From Hexactinellida sp. DTS-2022 (taxonomy: Eukaryota > Porifera > Hexactinellida): 64,000 bases of DNA. Where the stretch lies: the NCBI GenBank assembly GCA_028753945.1, contig JAPNXP010000008.1, positions 2,480,001-2,544,000 of the forward strand, given 5' to 3'. The stretch's first letter is position 1. Every line of letters begins with the position of its first letter. Below the pieces are notes generated by a model. The model saw only the letters and a list, made by a program, of their open reading frames with translations, was not told the DNA's origin and searched no databases. Position numbers and translations under genes: made by a program. Positions 12,609 to 22,626 of this stretch are shown here, in pieces.

Positions 12609-13811
12609 CTAGCGCGGTTCGCTTGATGGGTCGCTTCGCGGCAGAACACAACCACAGGCCAAACGCTTCGCGGTTGATGTGTGGTTTATACACCTCTAAT
12701 ATCTATATATATATAAAGTAGTAGGTTTGTCCGTCTGTCCTCATATCTCCTCCGAGAGTTCACAACAGATCTGAAACAAAATTTGTATGCCACCCCACCA
12801 CCCTAAATAAGGAGTTTTTAAGAGAAATTTACACTCCGCGAGAAGTTTATTCAAAATATGTGATTTATTTGGCACCTTCCCATACATTTCAATGGGAATT
12901 ATCAAAAGTTCACAGTGCTGCTAGAAAATCATTTCAAACGTGCAATCAAGGTTTTAGTGTATGAGGAATCAAAATATGATATTCTAAAGTCAATAGAATG
13001 CATAATTTGCAATTTACCATATGCATATTTTTCACACTTTGCGAGGATACGGACATTGATCTATCAGATTGCAGAGTTTTCACATTATTCTGACTCGAGT
13101 TTCATTGGTCTATAATTCAATGAGTCAATTGTGTATGAAAGAAAACAACAATTGAATGTCCTGGAGAGGAAACTGAATTTGAATACCGCGGCGAAGCGCG
13201 AGGATACGGCTAGTTGATTATAAAGCGTAAATAGGTCTAAACAGTCAATCTTAACAATGTGAAATTTTAGTGATTAAGTCAACATGCGATAATGACTCAG
13301 CATGTTGCCAATCTGGTGTGACCAACGTGTCCGAATCATTAATGTGCATGTTCTTTTAAAATTTCAGATTTGTATCTCTTAGAGGGCGAGAATTATGTGC
13401 TGTTAAGTGAATTTTCAGGGTTCTCTAAATGTGACAATGACGTCATAACTTGATGAGGTGTGAGAAATTTCGAGTGGAAACCTCAACTTGTTGGCGGGTG
13501 CCGAAAGTTACCCCTATATGCTTAAAATCACATTTGGAAACAGTCCAGTTTCTTCAATCAACTCGAACATACAAACGAATATATATATATGTAGAAAGTG
13601 TCTGTCTTTTCACGACATATAAAGACACAGTAAAAAGCATGTGTTTTTAATGACACTTTTATGGAGAATTTCGTTATAGGGAATCGACCTTTTTTGAATC
13701 CATTTAGTGGGTTTTAAAACTGGCTTTTTAAAAATTGTCTTTGGATCTTAAGATATAGAGACACTTTCTATATATACCCGTACACATAGGTTTGTGTTTT
13801 AATAGTATAGA
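12609..13811 (-). mobile_element. Helitron-like non-autonomous element, most complete copy
   Basis: On the minus strand it begins TCTATACTATTAAAACACAA after a host A and ends CGAACCGCGCTAG before a host T: 5'-TC, CTRR-3' and A^T insertion, the Helitron rules. Near the 3' end is an imperfect GCGAAGCG dyad. Related but truncated copies lie at 17868-18307, 46624-47505, 54831-55143 and 59818-60155; together they show a conserved ~450-bp core (with motifs GATGCGGACACGTTGG and GACGTCATAA). No Rep/helicase coding sequence is present. A TIR-like pair, GTAGAAAGTGTCT / AGACACTTTCTATA, brackets about 13590-13775 inside it. Confidence 0.65.
12702..13213 (+). mobile_element. second Helitron-like element, inserted in the first (512 bp)
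   Basis: Starts TCTATATATATATAAAGTAG and ends GCGCGAGGATACGGCTAG, preceded by A and followed by T. The related copy at 59818 lacks it: there CCTCTAACATTTATTATAAAG is continuous, where this copy has CCTCTAATA, the 512-bp insert, then TTGATTATAAAG. That is an observed near-empty site with no target duplication, as Helitrons leave. Its sequence is unrelated to the outer element. Non-coding; the open frame at 12915 is not convincing. Confidence 0.7.
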
Positions 13812-13820
13812 TAAATACAA

Positions 13821-13898
13821 GTAAATCTCCCAAAGCGGAACCTCCGAGAAGCGGCACAAAATCATTCTCCCGATGGGTGCCGCTTTGGGAGGTTTACC
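13821..13898. mobile_element. short palindromic insert (78 bp)
   Basis: Ends GTAAATCTCCCAAAGCGG and CCGCTTTGGGAGGTTTAC are near-perfect inverses, with GCGGCAC / GGTGCCGC inside. Similar wording (GGTGCCACTTTGGAAGGTTTACC) occurs at about 49319-49341. Probably a minimal pogo-like MITE. Confidence 0.5.
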
Positions 13899-14179
13899 TA
13901 AATTTGTTTGTCAGTAAATAAATTAGATTAAATTGTATTTTCCTTCATACTACATTTCATTTGAGACTATTTGGTTATGCAAAACGAGTTTATACAATGA
14001 TATTTATAAATACTTTTCTCTAACAGTGAAATTCGGGAAATGTCATTTCCGAAGCCGAATTTATCCAGATGCATGCACTATTTAAAATTTACTATTTCAA
14101 TTTAATCGAGTGGGGCCAGGGGCCAGCACATAATTTTGAACCGGGACCCCGAAACCTTAGCTATTCCAGTGTATAGTCC

Positions 14180-14814
14180 AAAATGGTGTTCTAATGGTCT
14201 GCAATAAAATGTTAAGAGATATGAATACCCAAAGTTTTCATTTGGAAAATATCTTTAAATTGGTAAATGTAAGGTGGCTTAATTTGCGACCTTTCAAAGG
14301 ATGTGAATGCAAAGCTTCTAGAAAATATACAATTCTATTCAGTAATATAACTCGCTCACCAATTAATTTAGTGGTTTAGACATTGGGTTGCTCAAGAGGA
14401 TATGTTCATAGGACATATATAGATCGAAGCTGTAACAAGCTAAAATTGGAACCTCGAATCCATAGGGAAAGGAACCAAGTAATAATCAGAATTAGTGTCG
14501 TGTATACAATCAATAACTGATAGGCTGTGACTTTCAGCTAATGCAATATAAGATGCATTACCTAAATTAGTAGAAATATCCTCCGAATTGTTACATTCTA
14601 ATGGCGGGCAGAAATTTCGTTTAGAACAGATCCAAGTTGTCGAATATCAAATATAGTTACATTGGAAATTGGAAAAAGTTCATCATTATGAAAGCTAGAT
14701 GGACAAAACAAATTCTACTGATAAGTACGTATTAACTATGGATTTTGACAACTATCGATATGTGGACATATAAAAAATAATGTATATTCGTAGGAATAAC
14801 ATGTGGACCATGCG
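14180..14814. other. no gene seen
   Basis: AT-rich. An open frame of 61 codons at 14194 has no recognisable similarity. It lies just beyond the hAT-type element's right flank. Confidence 0.4.
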
Positions 14815-15235
14815 TTAGGGTTGAAAGAAAAGTAACTTAGCTTGTAAATCGTGGAAACTTTGAATCACTAACTTTTCCTTTCTTCGACTTCTGATTCTAG
14901 AGTTCATCATGCTAAGTTCATTATCCTTGTCATCCAGAGAAACACGGGTGCGGTTTGTGACAGAGTGAGCAAAGTAGTAAGATGAACATCCAGGTAGAAT
15001 AGTAGGCACAGCTCCATCTTCAGTTAGGACGGCTTCGTTCTATCTCCCTGAAACTTCGGTCCTCATTAGGCACTTTAGTTGTTGTTTCGACGCAATTCTC
15101 TAAAATGTGTTCGGAGCACACGCATACTACTTTCAGCTGGCCTATACAATCTCTATGTTGCGCTCGTAACCAAGCATGTCTCAGGTCTTCCGGCTTCTGT
15201 GACATCTTGAAAAAGGTATTTAGTCAGTTGGATAA
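14815..15235 (-). pseudogene. THAP-domain (P-element-type) transposase remnant, N-terminal part
   Basis: The minus strand reads KPEDLRHAWLRAQHRDC, then VCVCSEHILENCVE, PNEDRSFREIERSRPN, and after a frame change AVPTILPGCSSYY. It finishes in a coiled-coil-like stretch (LDDKDNELSMMNSRIRS). This is the second half of a THAP zinc finger (C-x2-H as CSEH), its A-V-P-T-I-(L/F)-P motif, and the following leucine-zipper-like segment seen in THAP9/P-type proteins. The first Cys pair and the catalytic region are missing, and frameshifts show decay. Other P-type remnants here are 18365-19540 and 38770-41690. Confidence 0.75.
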
Positions 15236-16194
15236 TAATTGGTTCGATAACTTGGTGCAGAACAGTGGTTGGGCATTATTATTAACTAGGATAATTTAAA
15301 ACGTATTGGAAAGGGTCAGAAAGGTATGCTGACAAAGAAATAAAAATATTTCAGTATATATACGTATATATATTTTATACCAATTTATTATTCATATTAG
15401 CTAATTTAATTACTATGGTTTAGTTAAACAGTTTACAAACCAAATTAATTACTACGAGAGTTAATAATTTCATCTGTGAACACCTCCCTGGTAAAGGTTT
15501 GACAATATAAATTGTTAATTTGGCGTCCTAGAATATTTAGTGTCAGAATGACCAATAGAAGATATATTAATAAATCAGAATTGATTCATATTGGCAAACC
15601 CATCCGTGTTCATAAATCCACAACTTACGATTAGGCTTATGCATAGTAGGATATGCCTATACATATAATAATGATTTCAAACTTCGAGTTATATTTTTTG
15701 TAATTTGATAGTCCCGTACACCTCGGCATAGCTGGTCATTATTCTACATTATATTGCGAGGCCTGTTATAGGTAGGCTGTGGTTATTTCAATTTTAAACC
15801 AGTAAAACCTTAGGTGTGGTTATTTTTGTTGAATGTATTAAAAATATCCGGTTTCAACTGTATTCGGCCGAAAATTATTTGGGTAGATTTCTGTCTAGAA
15901 CTCAAACTAAATCCAGGCGCGCAGAAAATTTCGCTTGGATGAAAACTGAATTCTAAATTCAAACAGCTTAAATGGAATACCTGTCTTGTATCAATTTTTG
16001 AATATCAATATCCGTATATGGTAGATTAAAATATACGTTATAACCGGGTGCTCTAATTCTTGTCTTTGGCTAATGAATTTATTATTCATTAGGTTATTAT
16101 CAAATTATTGAGAATAAAACGGGAGCAGACTTTCCGCCAAAGCATAACTGGTATATCATAACTTGACAAATTCATTGCCTTAAATTGAGTAACA
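15236..16194. other. no gene seen
   Basis: AT-rich DNA without recognised coding sequence or repeats. Confidence 0.45.
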
Positions 16195-16202
16195 GTGATT
16201 AT

Positions 16203-16590
16203 CAGGGAAGGAAACAGCCAAGCTGTTAACAGCCACTGGCTGTTAACAGCAAATGGAAATCGAAGCTGTTAACAGCTAGATGCTGACCAATGCATAATTG
16301 AAATATTATTATATAATCATTTTGTTTCATTTTCACTGTTATGTAAATACGATATGCAATTCGAATCTAAACATTTTTGAGTATAACGTTTTTGCTAGTC
16401 CCTTTTCCTTAATTTTTATTGATACAATTAATGAATTTGAACAGCTTGAATTGACTATTAACAGCTAGAATTGGCTGTTAAAACAGCTTAAAGGCGACTT
16501 AAATGCAGTTAAGGTTGAATGCCAATTGGGGATGAATTCTTAGCTGTTAACAGCTAATAGTTAGCTGTTAACAGCAGATTCACCACCCTG
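16203..16590. mobile_element. hAT-type MITE, GTTAAC family (388 bp)
   Basis: Ends CAGGGAAGGAAACAGCC and CAGATTCACCACCCTG, flanked by an exact 8-bp duplication gtgattat (16195-16202, 16591-16598). The palindromic core GCTGTTAACAGC occurs repeatedly within about 100 bp of the left end and 150 bp of the right end. The middle is AT-rich and non-coding. Confidence 0.92.
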
Positions 16591-16619
16591 GTGATTATAC
16601 CTAATTTTATATACAGATT

Positions 16620-16759
16620 ACTTATATGGAGCTCAGTTAATGGTAACTGAACTGCCATATAAGGAAGTGTTTGAATTCTAAAAGACCCATAAGCTCAGAA
16701 ATGAAATTTTGAAATAAATAAAACCACTTCAGTTACCAGTAACTCAGCTCCATATAAGT
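16620..16759. mobile_element. short MITE (140 bp)
   Basis: ACTTATATGGAGCTCAGTTA at the left and AACTCAGCTCCATATAAGT at the right, with AACTGAA / TTCAGTTAC inside, form roughly 30-bp imperfect inverted repeats. No coding capacity; class undetermined. Confidence 0.7.
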
Positions 16760-16971
16760 ATTTGTTTTATATAATATACAATTATATATATTCACATGTT
16801 AATAAATAAGAAAGCGGTTAAATGGGTCACAACAAAATAGATTTAATTTAGAATATTTCTCCAAATATATTTTTGATTAAGGAGACTAATGTCTTTAAGT
16901 TGCTCTTACGAAGTCCGTTCTCAAATTATTCCTCACTCTTGAATCTGACATTGAAAGGAATATAGGATGTA

Positions 16972-17290
16972 CACTCAAACTTCCGTTATTCGGACCTCCC
17001 AAATCCGGACACCTCCCTCAATCGGGCACCATTTTGGTGTAAAGACAAACTAAATATGTATCAATTAAATCAATAATGGAGTTTAATGAGAAAACTATGT
17101 ACCAGAAACATATCTGAAATTATCCACAACCCGATAAAACATCAGTTTAAAATTTCGAATAAATTTAGCAAATATGAATTAGAAACTTTGAAATTACATG
17201 TGTACCAGCCATTGTACTCGGGAAATTTCCGAGTTATGGGCTGCCTCCGGTCCACAGAGCCCGGATAAGGGAGGTTGGAAACTTGGAGTG
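16972..17290. mobile_element. pogo-like MITE, CACTC family, copy 1 (319 bp)
   Basis: Ends CACTCAAACTTCCGTTATTC and GGTTGGAAACTTGGAGTG with TA on both sides (16970-16971, 17291-17292). CCGG-containing inner repeats (TCCGGACACCTCCC / CCGGATAAGGGAGG) reinforce the dyad. A sister of nearly identical length (318 bp) is at 48711-49028. Confidence 0.8.
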
Positions 17291-17298
17291 TATTTATT

Positions 17299-17867
17299 TA
17301 CCAACAATATCATTGCACATACAGTTTAAGTTGATACCATAATTACCAGGTTGTAGCTCAGATATCGTCAACACAAATGGTTAGTAATAGAAATAATTAT
17401 ATATACACTCACCTACCAGAAGTAATATTACAAATCAAAAATTCCACTTTCAATTGTACATTCGCCAACATATCAATAGAAGAACAGATTAAATTTGGTT
17501 TCCATATGATGAAACTCAGAAATTGGTAATTAGTGTTCTTAATTATTAAAATTATCCAACTTAAAATTTTTTTGAGGTGTTAACCAAATTAACTAGATAA
17601 GGAGCTCATTATATATGTTTGAATTTACAAAAAAGTTTAGAGCTAATATTGCCTGAATCGGGAACTTCGTGATACAGGACTTACAACTACTTTGTAAGAT
17701 GGATGGTAAGTAGATGGCATTGTATAACCAGTAATTTTCATCATTAACTCCGACACTTAAAACAGATAACATATGTATTCAATCCATAGACTCCGTAAGA
17801 TAAGGACTGGAACGTCGCGATCTCGGGGTTTTTAACTTGAGTCTGAGAGGCTCCAATTTTAAAAATT
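17299..17867. other. no gene seen
   Basis: AT-rich sequence leading into the truncated 5' side of a Helitron-like copy. Confidence 0.4.
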
Positions 17868-18307
17868 GAAAAAGCATTAGATTTCCGGTTTCCAAATGTG
17901 ATTTTTGGCATATAGGGGTAACTTTTGGCACCCGTCAACAATTTGAGGTTTTCACTCAAAATTTATCACACCTCGACAAGTTATTACGTCATTGTCACAT
18001 TTGGAGAACCTGAAAAGTCACTTAATCGCACATAATTCGCGGACTCTAAGAGATACAAATCTGAAAATTTAATAGAACATGCACATTAATGATGCGGACA
18101 CTTTGGTCACACCAGATTGCCAATATGCTTACTCATAATCACAAGATGACGTAAACACTAAAATTTCACATGGTTAAATTTGACTATTTAGGCCTATTTA
18201 CGCTTTATAACCAATGTTAGAAGTGTATAAACCGTACACCAACCGCGAAGCGGTTGGTGAGTGGTTGGGTTCTGCCTCAAAGCGACCTAGCAAACGAGTC
18301 GCCCTAG
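17868..18307 (+). mobile_element. Helitron-like copy, 5'-truncated
   Basis: Same core as 13811-12609, on the plus strand. It shares TTTGGCACCC, TCACACCTCGACAAGTTA, the GATGCGGACAC...GGTCACACCAGATTG block and the CCAACCGCGAAGCGGTTGG dyad, ending CGAGTCGCCCTAG before T. The TCTATACTATT start is lost. Open frames inside are repeat translations. Confidence 0.65.
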
Positions 18308-18364
18308 TCTATATAGATATACTGTAGCATCAATCTATATAGGTACTAGCGCGATTCAACCGGT

Positions 18365-19540
18365 TCTTCTTCCTAGGTAAATGTCTTAATAAAGTCATTA
18401 AGTGACATTTCTCTAGAAGTATCCTTCTGAAATAACTTTAACATTGGAGAAAGCTATAGCCTGAGCTCACTTTCAAGAATTTGGTGAACAGATATACTAT
18501 ACTGAGCACCTGACATTTGTTGATAAATGCCAAAACAGTGTTCAATTGGATAGTTCTGAAGACGGGAGGATAGAATATAAGAGAAATCACATGTGTCACT
18601 TGTAAGATAGTTAACTGTTTAGGTAGTACTAAACAAGAACGTCTGAAACTAGAGAAAGTTTAGGGTGTTAACTTTCCAACCTTACCAGGAAGCAATTTCC
18701 AAGTATCTGGCCATTGAACAACATTACTAAGAAAAGGAAAACGTTCATCATGTTTAATGAGTGGGTTTGAAAAGGAATATCTAAAGCGGTTACCTTTCAT
18801 TGGACTGTTAACATTAAAGATTTTCCAAATATCAATTATAACATCTAGAAATTCGTGAGTCTGAGTCACAATAGCAGCACCCTGGAGTTGTTTAAACACA
18901 GCCAAACACATTCGCTAAACACAGCCAACGCAAGATTAACATTTTTCTCTAAATTGGTAGGCCAGCGAACCTTTGCAGTCAATTTAAATGCTTGCTTCAA
19001 GGTGGAAGAGTGCTCAAGTCTATATTGATTCCTAATATCTACATACAAAGGATGCTCTGGATACAGCAGCTGGTAAATTATAGTTAATAGTATCTTCGAA
19101 AGAAAGAAAATAAAACAACACTGAGCATCATGTTGGTTAAGTCAATTGTTACGAATACATTTAATGATGTGGACAAAAAAAAAATGGGGAATAAAGGACG
19201 ATTGGGGTCACAAGGATGGGGAACTGGTCCTTCAATTACATGCTTGTGCGAGAATAATTTAAATAAATTTTGATTCAGCGGTAAGTTATCTAAACATATA
19301 CCACAACACTGAGATTGCACTATTAAGATATCAGCTATGACAGTCGTCACTATCTCAAAGACTTCTTTAGCACCCGTAGAGGAAAGTGGGTATAGACGAA
19401 CTGCTGTGTAGATTTTTGAGACGCTGTAGAATTCTGAGACCCATATGTGATACACTCTATACACTATGGATGTGCTAATACAAATTACAATGTAGAATTT
19501 TGAGACGCTACAGAGTTTTGAGGCGCAACCATACAAGGCA
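18365..19540 (-). pseudogene. P-element-type (THAP9-like) transposase remnant, catalytic region
   Basis: The minus strand gives pieces in the order of P-element transposases. About 19250-19170 reads EGPVPHPCDPNRPLF; about 19070-18950 reads LYVDIRNQYRLEHSSTLKQA and then AFKLTAKVRWPTNLEKNVNLA. About 18860-18690 reads DIWKIFNVNSPMKGNRFRYS with FPFLSNVVQW. About 18545-18480 reads LQNYPIEHCFGIYQQMSGAQ followed by YSISVHQILESELR. The last motif (Q-x-x-P-I-E-x-x-F-G-x-Y-Q-x-M-S-G) is diagnostic of the family. Several frames are used, so the gene is dead. The THAP finger that should precede it is absent. Confidence 0.82.
19405..19530 (-). repeat. GAGACGC minisatellite-like repeat
   Basis: Two units joining GTAGAATTTTGAGACGC(T) with TGTGATACACTCTATACACTA and GGATGTGC. 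It is the inverse complement of the longer array at 25350-25600. Confidence 0.65.
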
Positions 19541-19574
19541 AATTTTATTACTCGCCTTGTCTACAACTATCACA

Positions 19575-19637
19575 ACACAATCAATTAATCAATCAATCAA
19601 ACAAACAAACAAACAAACAAACAAACAAACAAACAAA
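19575..19637. repeat. (CAAA)n microsatellite
   Basis: About ten CAAA units preceded by CAAT units. Confidence 0.95.
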
Positions 19638-19745
19638 TCAATTCTAACCAAATAATTAACCATTTCTATTCTGATTTTTAAATGAATTCAGTCGAGTATC
19701 AATAAATTAATCAGTTTCTTCGCGACCAAAAATATCCTGAGACAG

Positions 19746-20242
19746 ACTTCATACATGGGTACAATTCCGATTTAATTCCCTGAATTCCCAATCTTAATGG
19801 GATTCCCTGATTTATTTCCCAGTCACAGTCTATCATTTTCGTCAATTCCGGACTTAAGTCCCATTCCCACTCCCTAGTATAGGACTTAATTCCCAGACAG
19901 TATTTCAAATCCTGGAATTCAGGCATAGGCGCAAACCTTTGACCTATAGCCAAAGTGCCAGTGGTGCACCTCAATACAAAGTACAGGTGGACCTAGCACC
20001 ACCTTGCACCACCAGCACTTCTATCGCTGAGTTCCGGTAGTGCACTTTCACCACCTGCACCACCGTGCTTTGCGGCATGAATTCAGGGCTTAAGTCCCAT
20101 TCCCATTCCCTAGGATAGGACTTAATTCCTAGTCGCAGTCTTTCAATTTCGGGATTCAGGGCTTAAGTCCCATTCCCATTCAAATGGGATTGGGATTTTA
20201 AATATATATGTTAATTCCAGTCCGGACTTGAACCCATGTATG
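19746..20242. mobile_element. MITE, CCCATTCCC / GACTTAAGTC family (497 bp)
   Basis: CATACATGGGTACAATTCCG near the left end and GGACTTGAACCCATGTATG at the right end are inverse. GAGACAG flanks both sides (19739-19745, 20243-20249) as a 7-8 bp target duplication, fitting hAT. The subterminal zones repeat GGACTTAAGTCCCATTCCC and AATTCC in several copies. The middle (about 19955-20085) contains a GGTGCACC / GGTGGTGC-rich block that may be a further nested insert. Confidence 0.75.
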
Positions 20243-20460
20243 GAGACAGTACAAAACTCACGACAAACAATATGTAATTACAAAAGATAATTGTCCTCCT
20301 ATTTCATTGCAGAATCCGACACACTTTTCAAGGTAAGATATATATTTAAAACCACTAAAATTACTCCTTTCTACTAATAAATAATCCATCCACTGTATAG
20401 CGGTTACCTGTAGATAACGCCATTTTGGGCAGTCCTTTCCTGGTCGTTATTACTTATCAG

Positions 20461-21656
20461 TAGGGGTCCCAATCCCGGGATCCCGGTCCATTTTCACCCG
20501 GGATTCAATCCCGGGATTAGGTTTTTGAATCCCGGGATCTATCTCTTTCTCTGAAATTATGAAAGCAATTATGGTAAAGTCAAATGTTTTCTTATCGCCT
20601 GATATATAATCCTATTTTAAAGTATATTTTGTGAGGTTATCAATTATTAGTTGAATTGATTAATCAGACAATTACACCTTGGATTCAGCTAAATCTAATT
20701 TATGTCTTCTTCAATCATGTGTTTTTGTTTGTCAATAAAACTACAACGAATTCATAAACGTGAAAATCTGATAACATACGTACTATTATATAAATATACG
20801 AAGATTAAAGTCATTGAGAAATTACAATTAGATGAGCTCAATAAATCTCCTTCATATTATAATACTCGCAACTTAGAAGCAATCGATCAGCGTATTATTC
20901 AAGAACGTTATACGGAGGCATCTGTGATAATTCAATATCTACATAATCTTCTGAGCCCAAGAGAAAAAGGCAGTAGTTAACAAATTCTGTTGTGAATTAT
21001 TATCGAGGATGGGAGAAAATGAAGAGAAACTCACGATTATGAAATGAAACTCACAGATGCTACAGAAAACAGTTCTGAAGTTATCCAATCTGAAGAATTA
21101 TCAATTGCGAATAAACTTCAAATAGCCATTGATGCGTCTCTTAGAAAGACTCATGAAATAACTCCTTCTAAATCATCGTTATCAACAAATTTAAAATACG
21201 AATTAACAGTAGCAGAACAGACAGGGAAGAGAGGCATCTTATTAGAGAATATAAACCAAATGATGTACATTGTCCCACCAACATTAGTGAATGAGTATTT
21301 TGATCAGCTGCTTACCTCTGCAACAAGTTAAGGACCAAACATAATGATGAATAGATAGATATTCTTTGTTCCATTCGAAACAATGAGAAAAATAATCATG
21401 ATTAGTACAATAATATTACCAGAACATTAGTATCAGTTTATTAATTAGCTTGCTTTATCATCTTTCTATTTATATAATTAATAATTACTATAATACTAAT
21501 ACTCCTAAATATGGTATTAAACGGATATATATAAATTTCCTAACATATTTAAAGGATCATACAAATTGTTCCACCAATCCCGGGATCCCGGGATTGAATG
21601 CGAGACCAATCCCGAAATCCTGGGATTGGAAAAAGGCCCCGGAATTGGGACCCCTA
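20461..21656. mobile_element. hAT element, CCCGGG family, long member (1196 bp)
   Basis: Ends TAGGGGTCCCAATCCCGGGA and CCGGAATTGGGACCCCTA. Flanks cttatcag and cttaccag are an 8-bp duplication with one mismatch. AATCCCGGGATCCCGG-type motifs repeat within about 100 bp of each end. The interior encodes two short open frames (20702-20980, 21044-21331), so this is the closest to a coding member. It sits inside a short dyad (about 20390-20460 plus 21665-21677, ATAACGCC...AACGACC / TACAATAGAACC) that may be an older pogo-like MITE. Confidence 0.9.
20702..21331 (+). pseudogene. transposase remnant inside hAT element
   Basis: Two open frames of 92 and 95 codons follow each other on the plus strand with a short gap. 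The first has YNTRNLEAIDQRIIQERYTE. The second has LSTNLKYELTVAEQTGKRGI, then LLENINQMMYIVPPTLVNEY, where K/N-R-G-x-x-L-E-x-x and the P-P-T motif recall the C-terminal hAT region around the dimerisation domain. The E-R-x-F-S segment and the DDE residues are not visible, so the protein could not act alone. The assignment rests mainly on its location inside a hAT element. Confidence 0.5.
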
Positions 21657-21721
21657 CTTACCAGGTTCTATTGTATTTCACAGTTTTAATAAATTTTCTC
21701 CTTAGAGAGTTACACTGGGAG

Positions 21722-22452
21722 TAGGGGTCTCAATCCCGGGATTCCGGGATTGGAATCATGTTCAATCCCGGGATCCCGGGATTGATCAAATAATTTATTG
21801 ACACTTGACCAATCATGCAAATATGTTGAATTAATGTAATTGTGTATTGATTAATGACTCCATTACATAATAAATAGAGCATAAGATCGTAGTATAGTAA
21901 TAATAATATTTTAATTAAGATTTTTCTGATTATTCCTGATAGGAATTTAAATCTATATTTATATGAAATGGTTCAAGATTGTTGTTAATAAACAAAGCAT
22001 CATGTTATCAAAAATTCACCTAATGACAAAGCCACACGTAATTGAACAAGTAACGAATAATTGTTACCGAGAAATGTAAGCGATAAAAATGAATTAAAGA
22101 AGATAATTACAGTCAGGTTATTTTATTATGAACATTTAAGGGACCAAAAATTGTGTTCATAATAGAGAGACTTCATAATAAGCGAACTCAACTTAATACA
22201 ACCCCTATGTAAGTTGTTAAATTGGGACTGTAGGGTTTTAGTTCATAATAATAAATCTTCATATTATCAGACGAAATCTTGTTCATAATAAGCAGACCTG
22301 ACTGTATATGTCATGCGAGAAGATAATATTCACATCAAGCTTCACTATCATTGCTATACTCATAATATATCTGGATCCCGGGATTGGAAAGTCTAATCCC
22401 GGGATTGAATCCCGGGCTAAAATGGACCGGGATCCCGGGATTGAGACCCCTA
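21722..22452. mobile_element. hAT MITE, CCCGGG family, short member (731 bp)
   Basis: Ends TAGGGGTCTCAATCCCGGGA and CCGGGATTGAGACCCCTA with an exact 8-bp duplication actgggag (21714-21721, 22453-22460). Same subterminal CCCGGGAT motifs as 20461-21656, but a different, non-coding interior. The interior holds a nested pogo-like MITE (22110-22304). It lies only 65 bp from the long member. Confidence 0.95.
22110..22304. mobile_element. pogo-like MITE (195 bp), nested
   Basis: CAGTCAGGTTATTTTATTAT and ATAATAAGCAGACCTGACTG, TA on both sides (22108-22109, 22305-22306). GTTCATAATA recurs four times inside. It lies within the hAT MITE 21722-22452. Confidence 0.8.
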
Positions 22453-22489
22453 ACTGGGAGGTACAGACACAAATTTGGAAGTTCCATTG

Positions 22490-22626
22490 GAGTCTCAGTG
22501 GATGAAATTTATCAAAGCTTCCATAACCAAATTGGTCATCAAGGGATTCACGCCATTCTTCATTCAGTTCAGCAAAGATTCACATGGTTGGGCATCTTCA
22601 ATGACGTTCGAGATTATGTAAGCTAA
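22490..22626 (+). pseudogene. retroelement integrase zinc-binding fragment
   Basis: The plus strand reads VDEIYQSFHNQIGHQGIH followed by AILHSVQQRFTWLGIFNDV and RDYV. The H-x4-H spacing (FHNQIGHQG), R-F-x-W-x-G and V-x-x-Y-V are those of the HHCC domain of Ty3/gypsy-type integrases. The Cys pair would come next, but the frame ends at 22626. It starts 30 bp from a hAT duplication; no long terminal repeats are seen. Confidence 0.7.

Larger units (their letters stand above)
12464..14171. mobile_element. hAT-type element carrying nested Helitron-like insertions
   Basis: Left end CAGTGGCGTAGCAATAGG and right end CTTAGCTATTCCAGTG are imperfect inverses (the right end inverted reads CACTGGAATAGCTAAGG). 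They are flanked by an exact 8-bp duplication tatagtcc (12456-12463, 14172-14179). Next to the termini are GGGGCCCCC and GGGGCCAGGGGCC blocks. Most of its length is later insertions: a Helitron-like element (12609-13811) holding another (12702-13213), plus a short palindromic insert (13821-13898). Without the two Helitron-like units the element would be about 0.5 kb, so it is non-autonomous. Confidence 0.85.

Noticed and set aside
12915..13115. Open frame inside the inner Helitron-like element
   Set aside because: 66 codons, no similarity to Rep or helicase; likely chance in a non-autonomous element.
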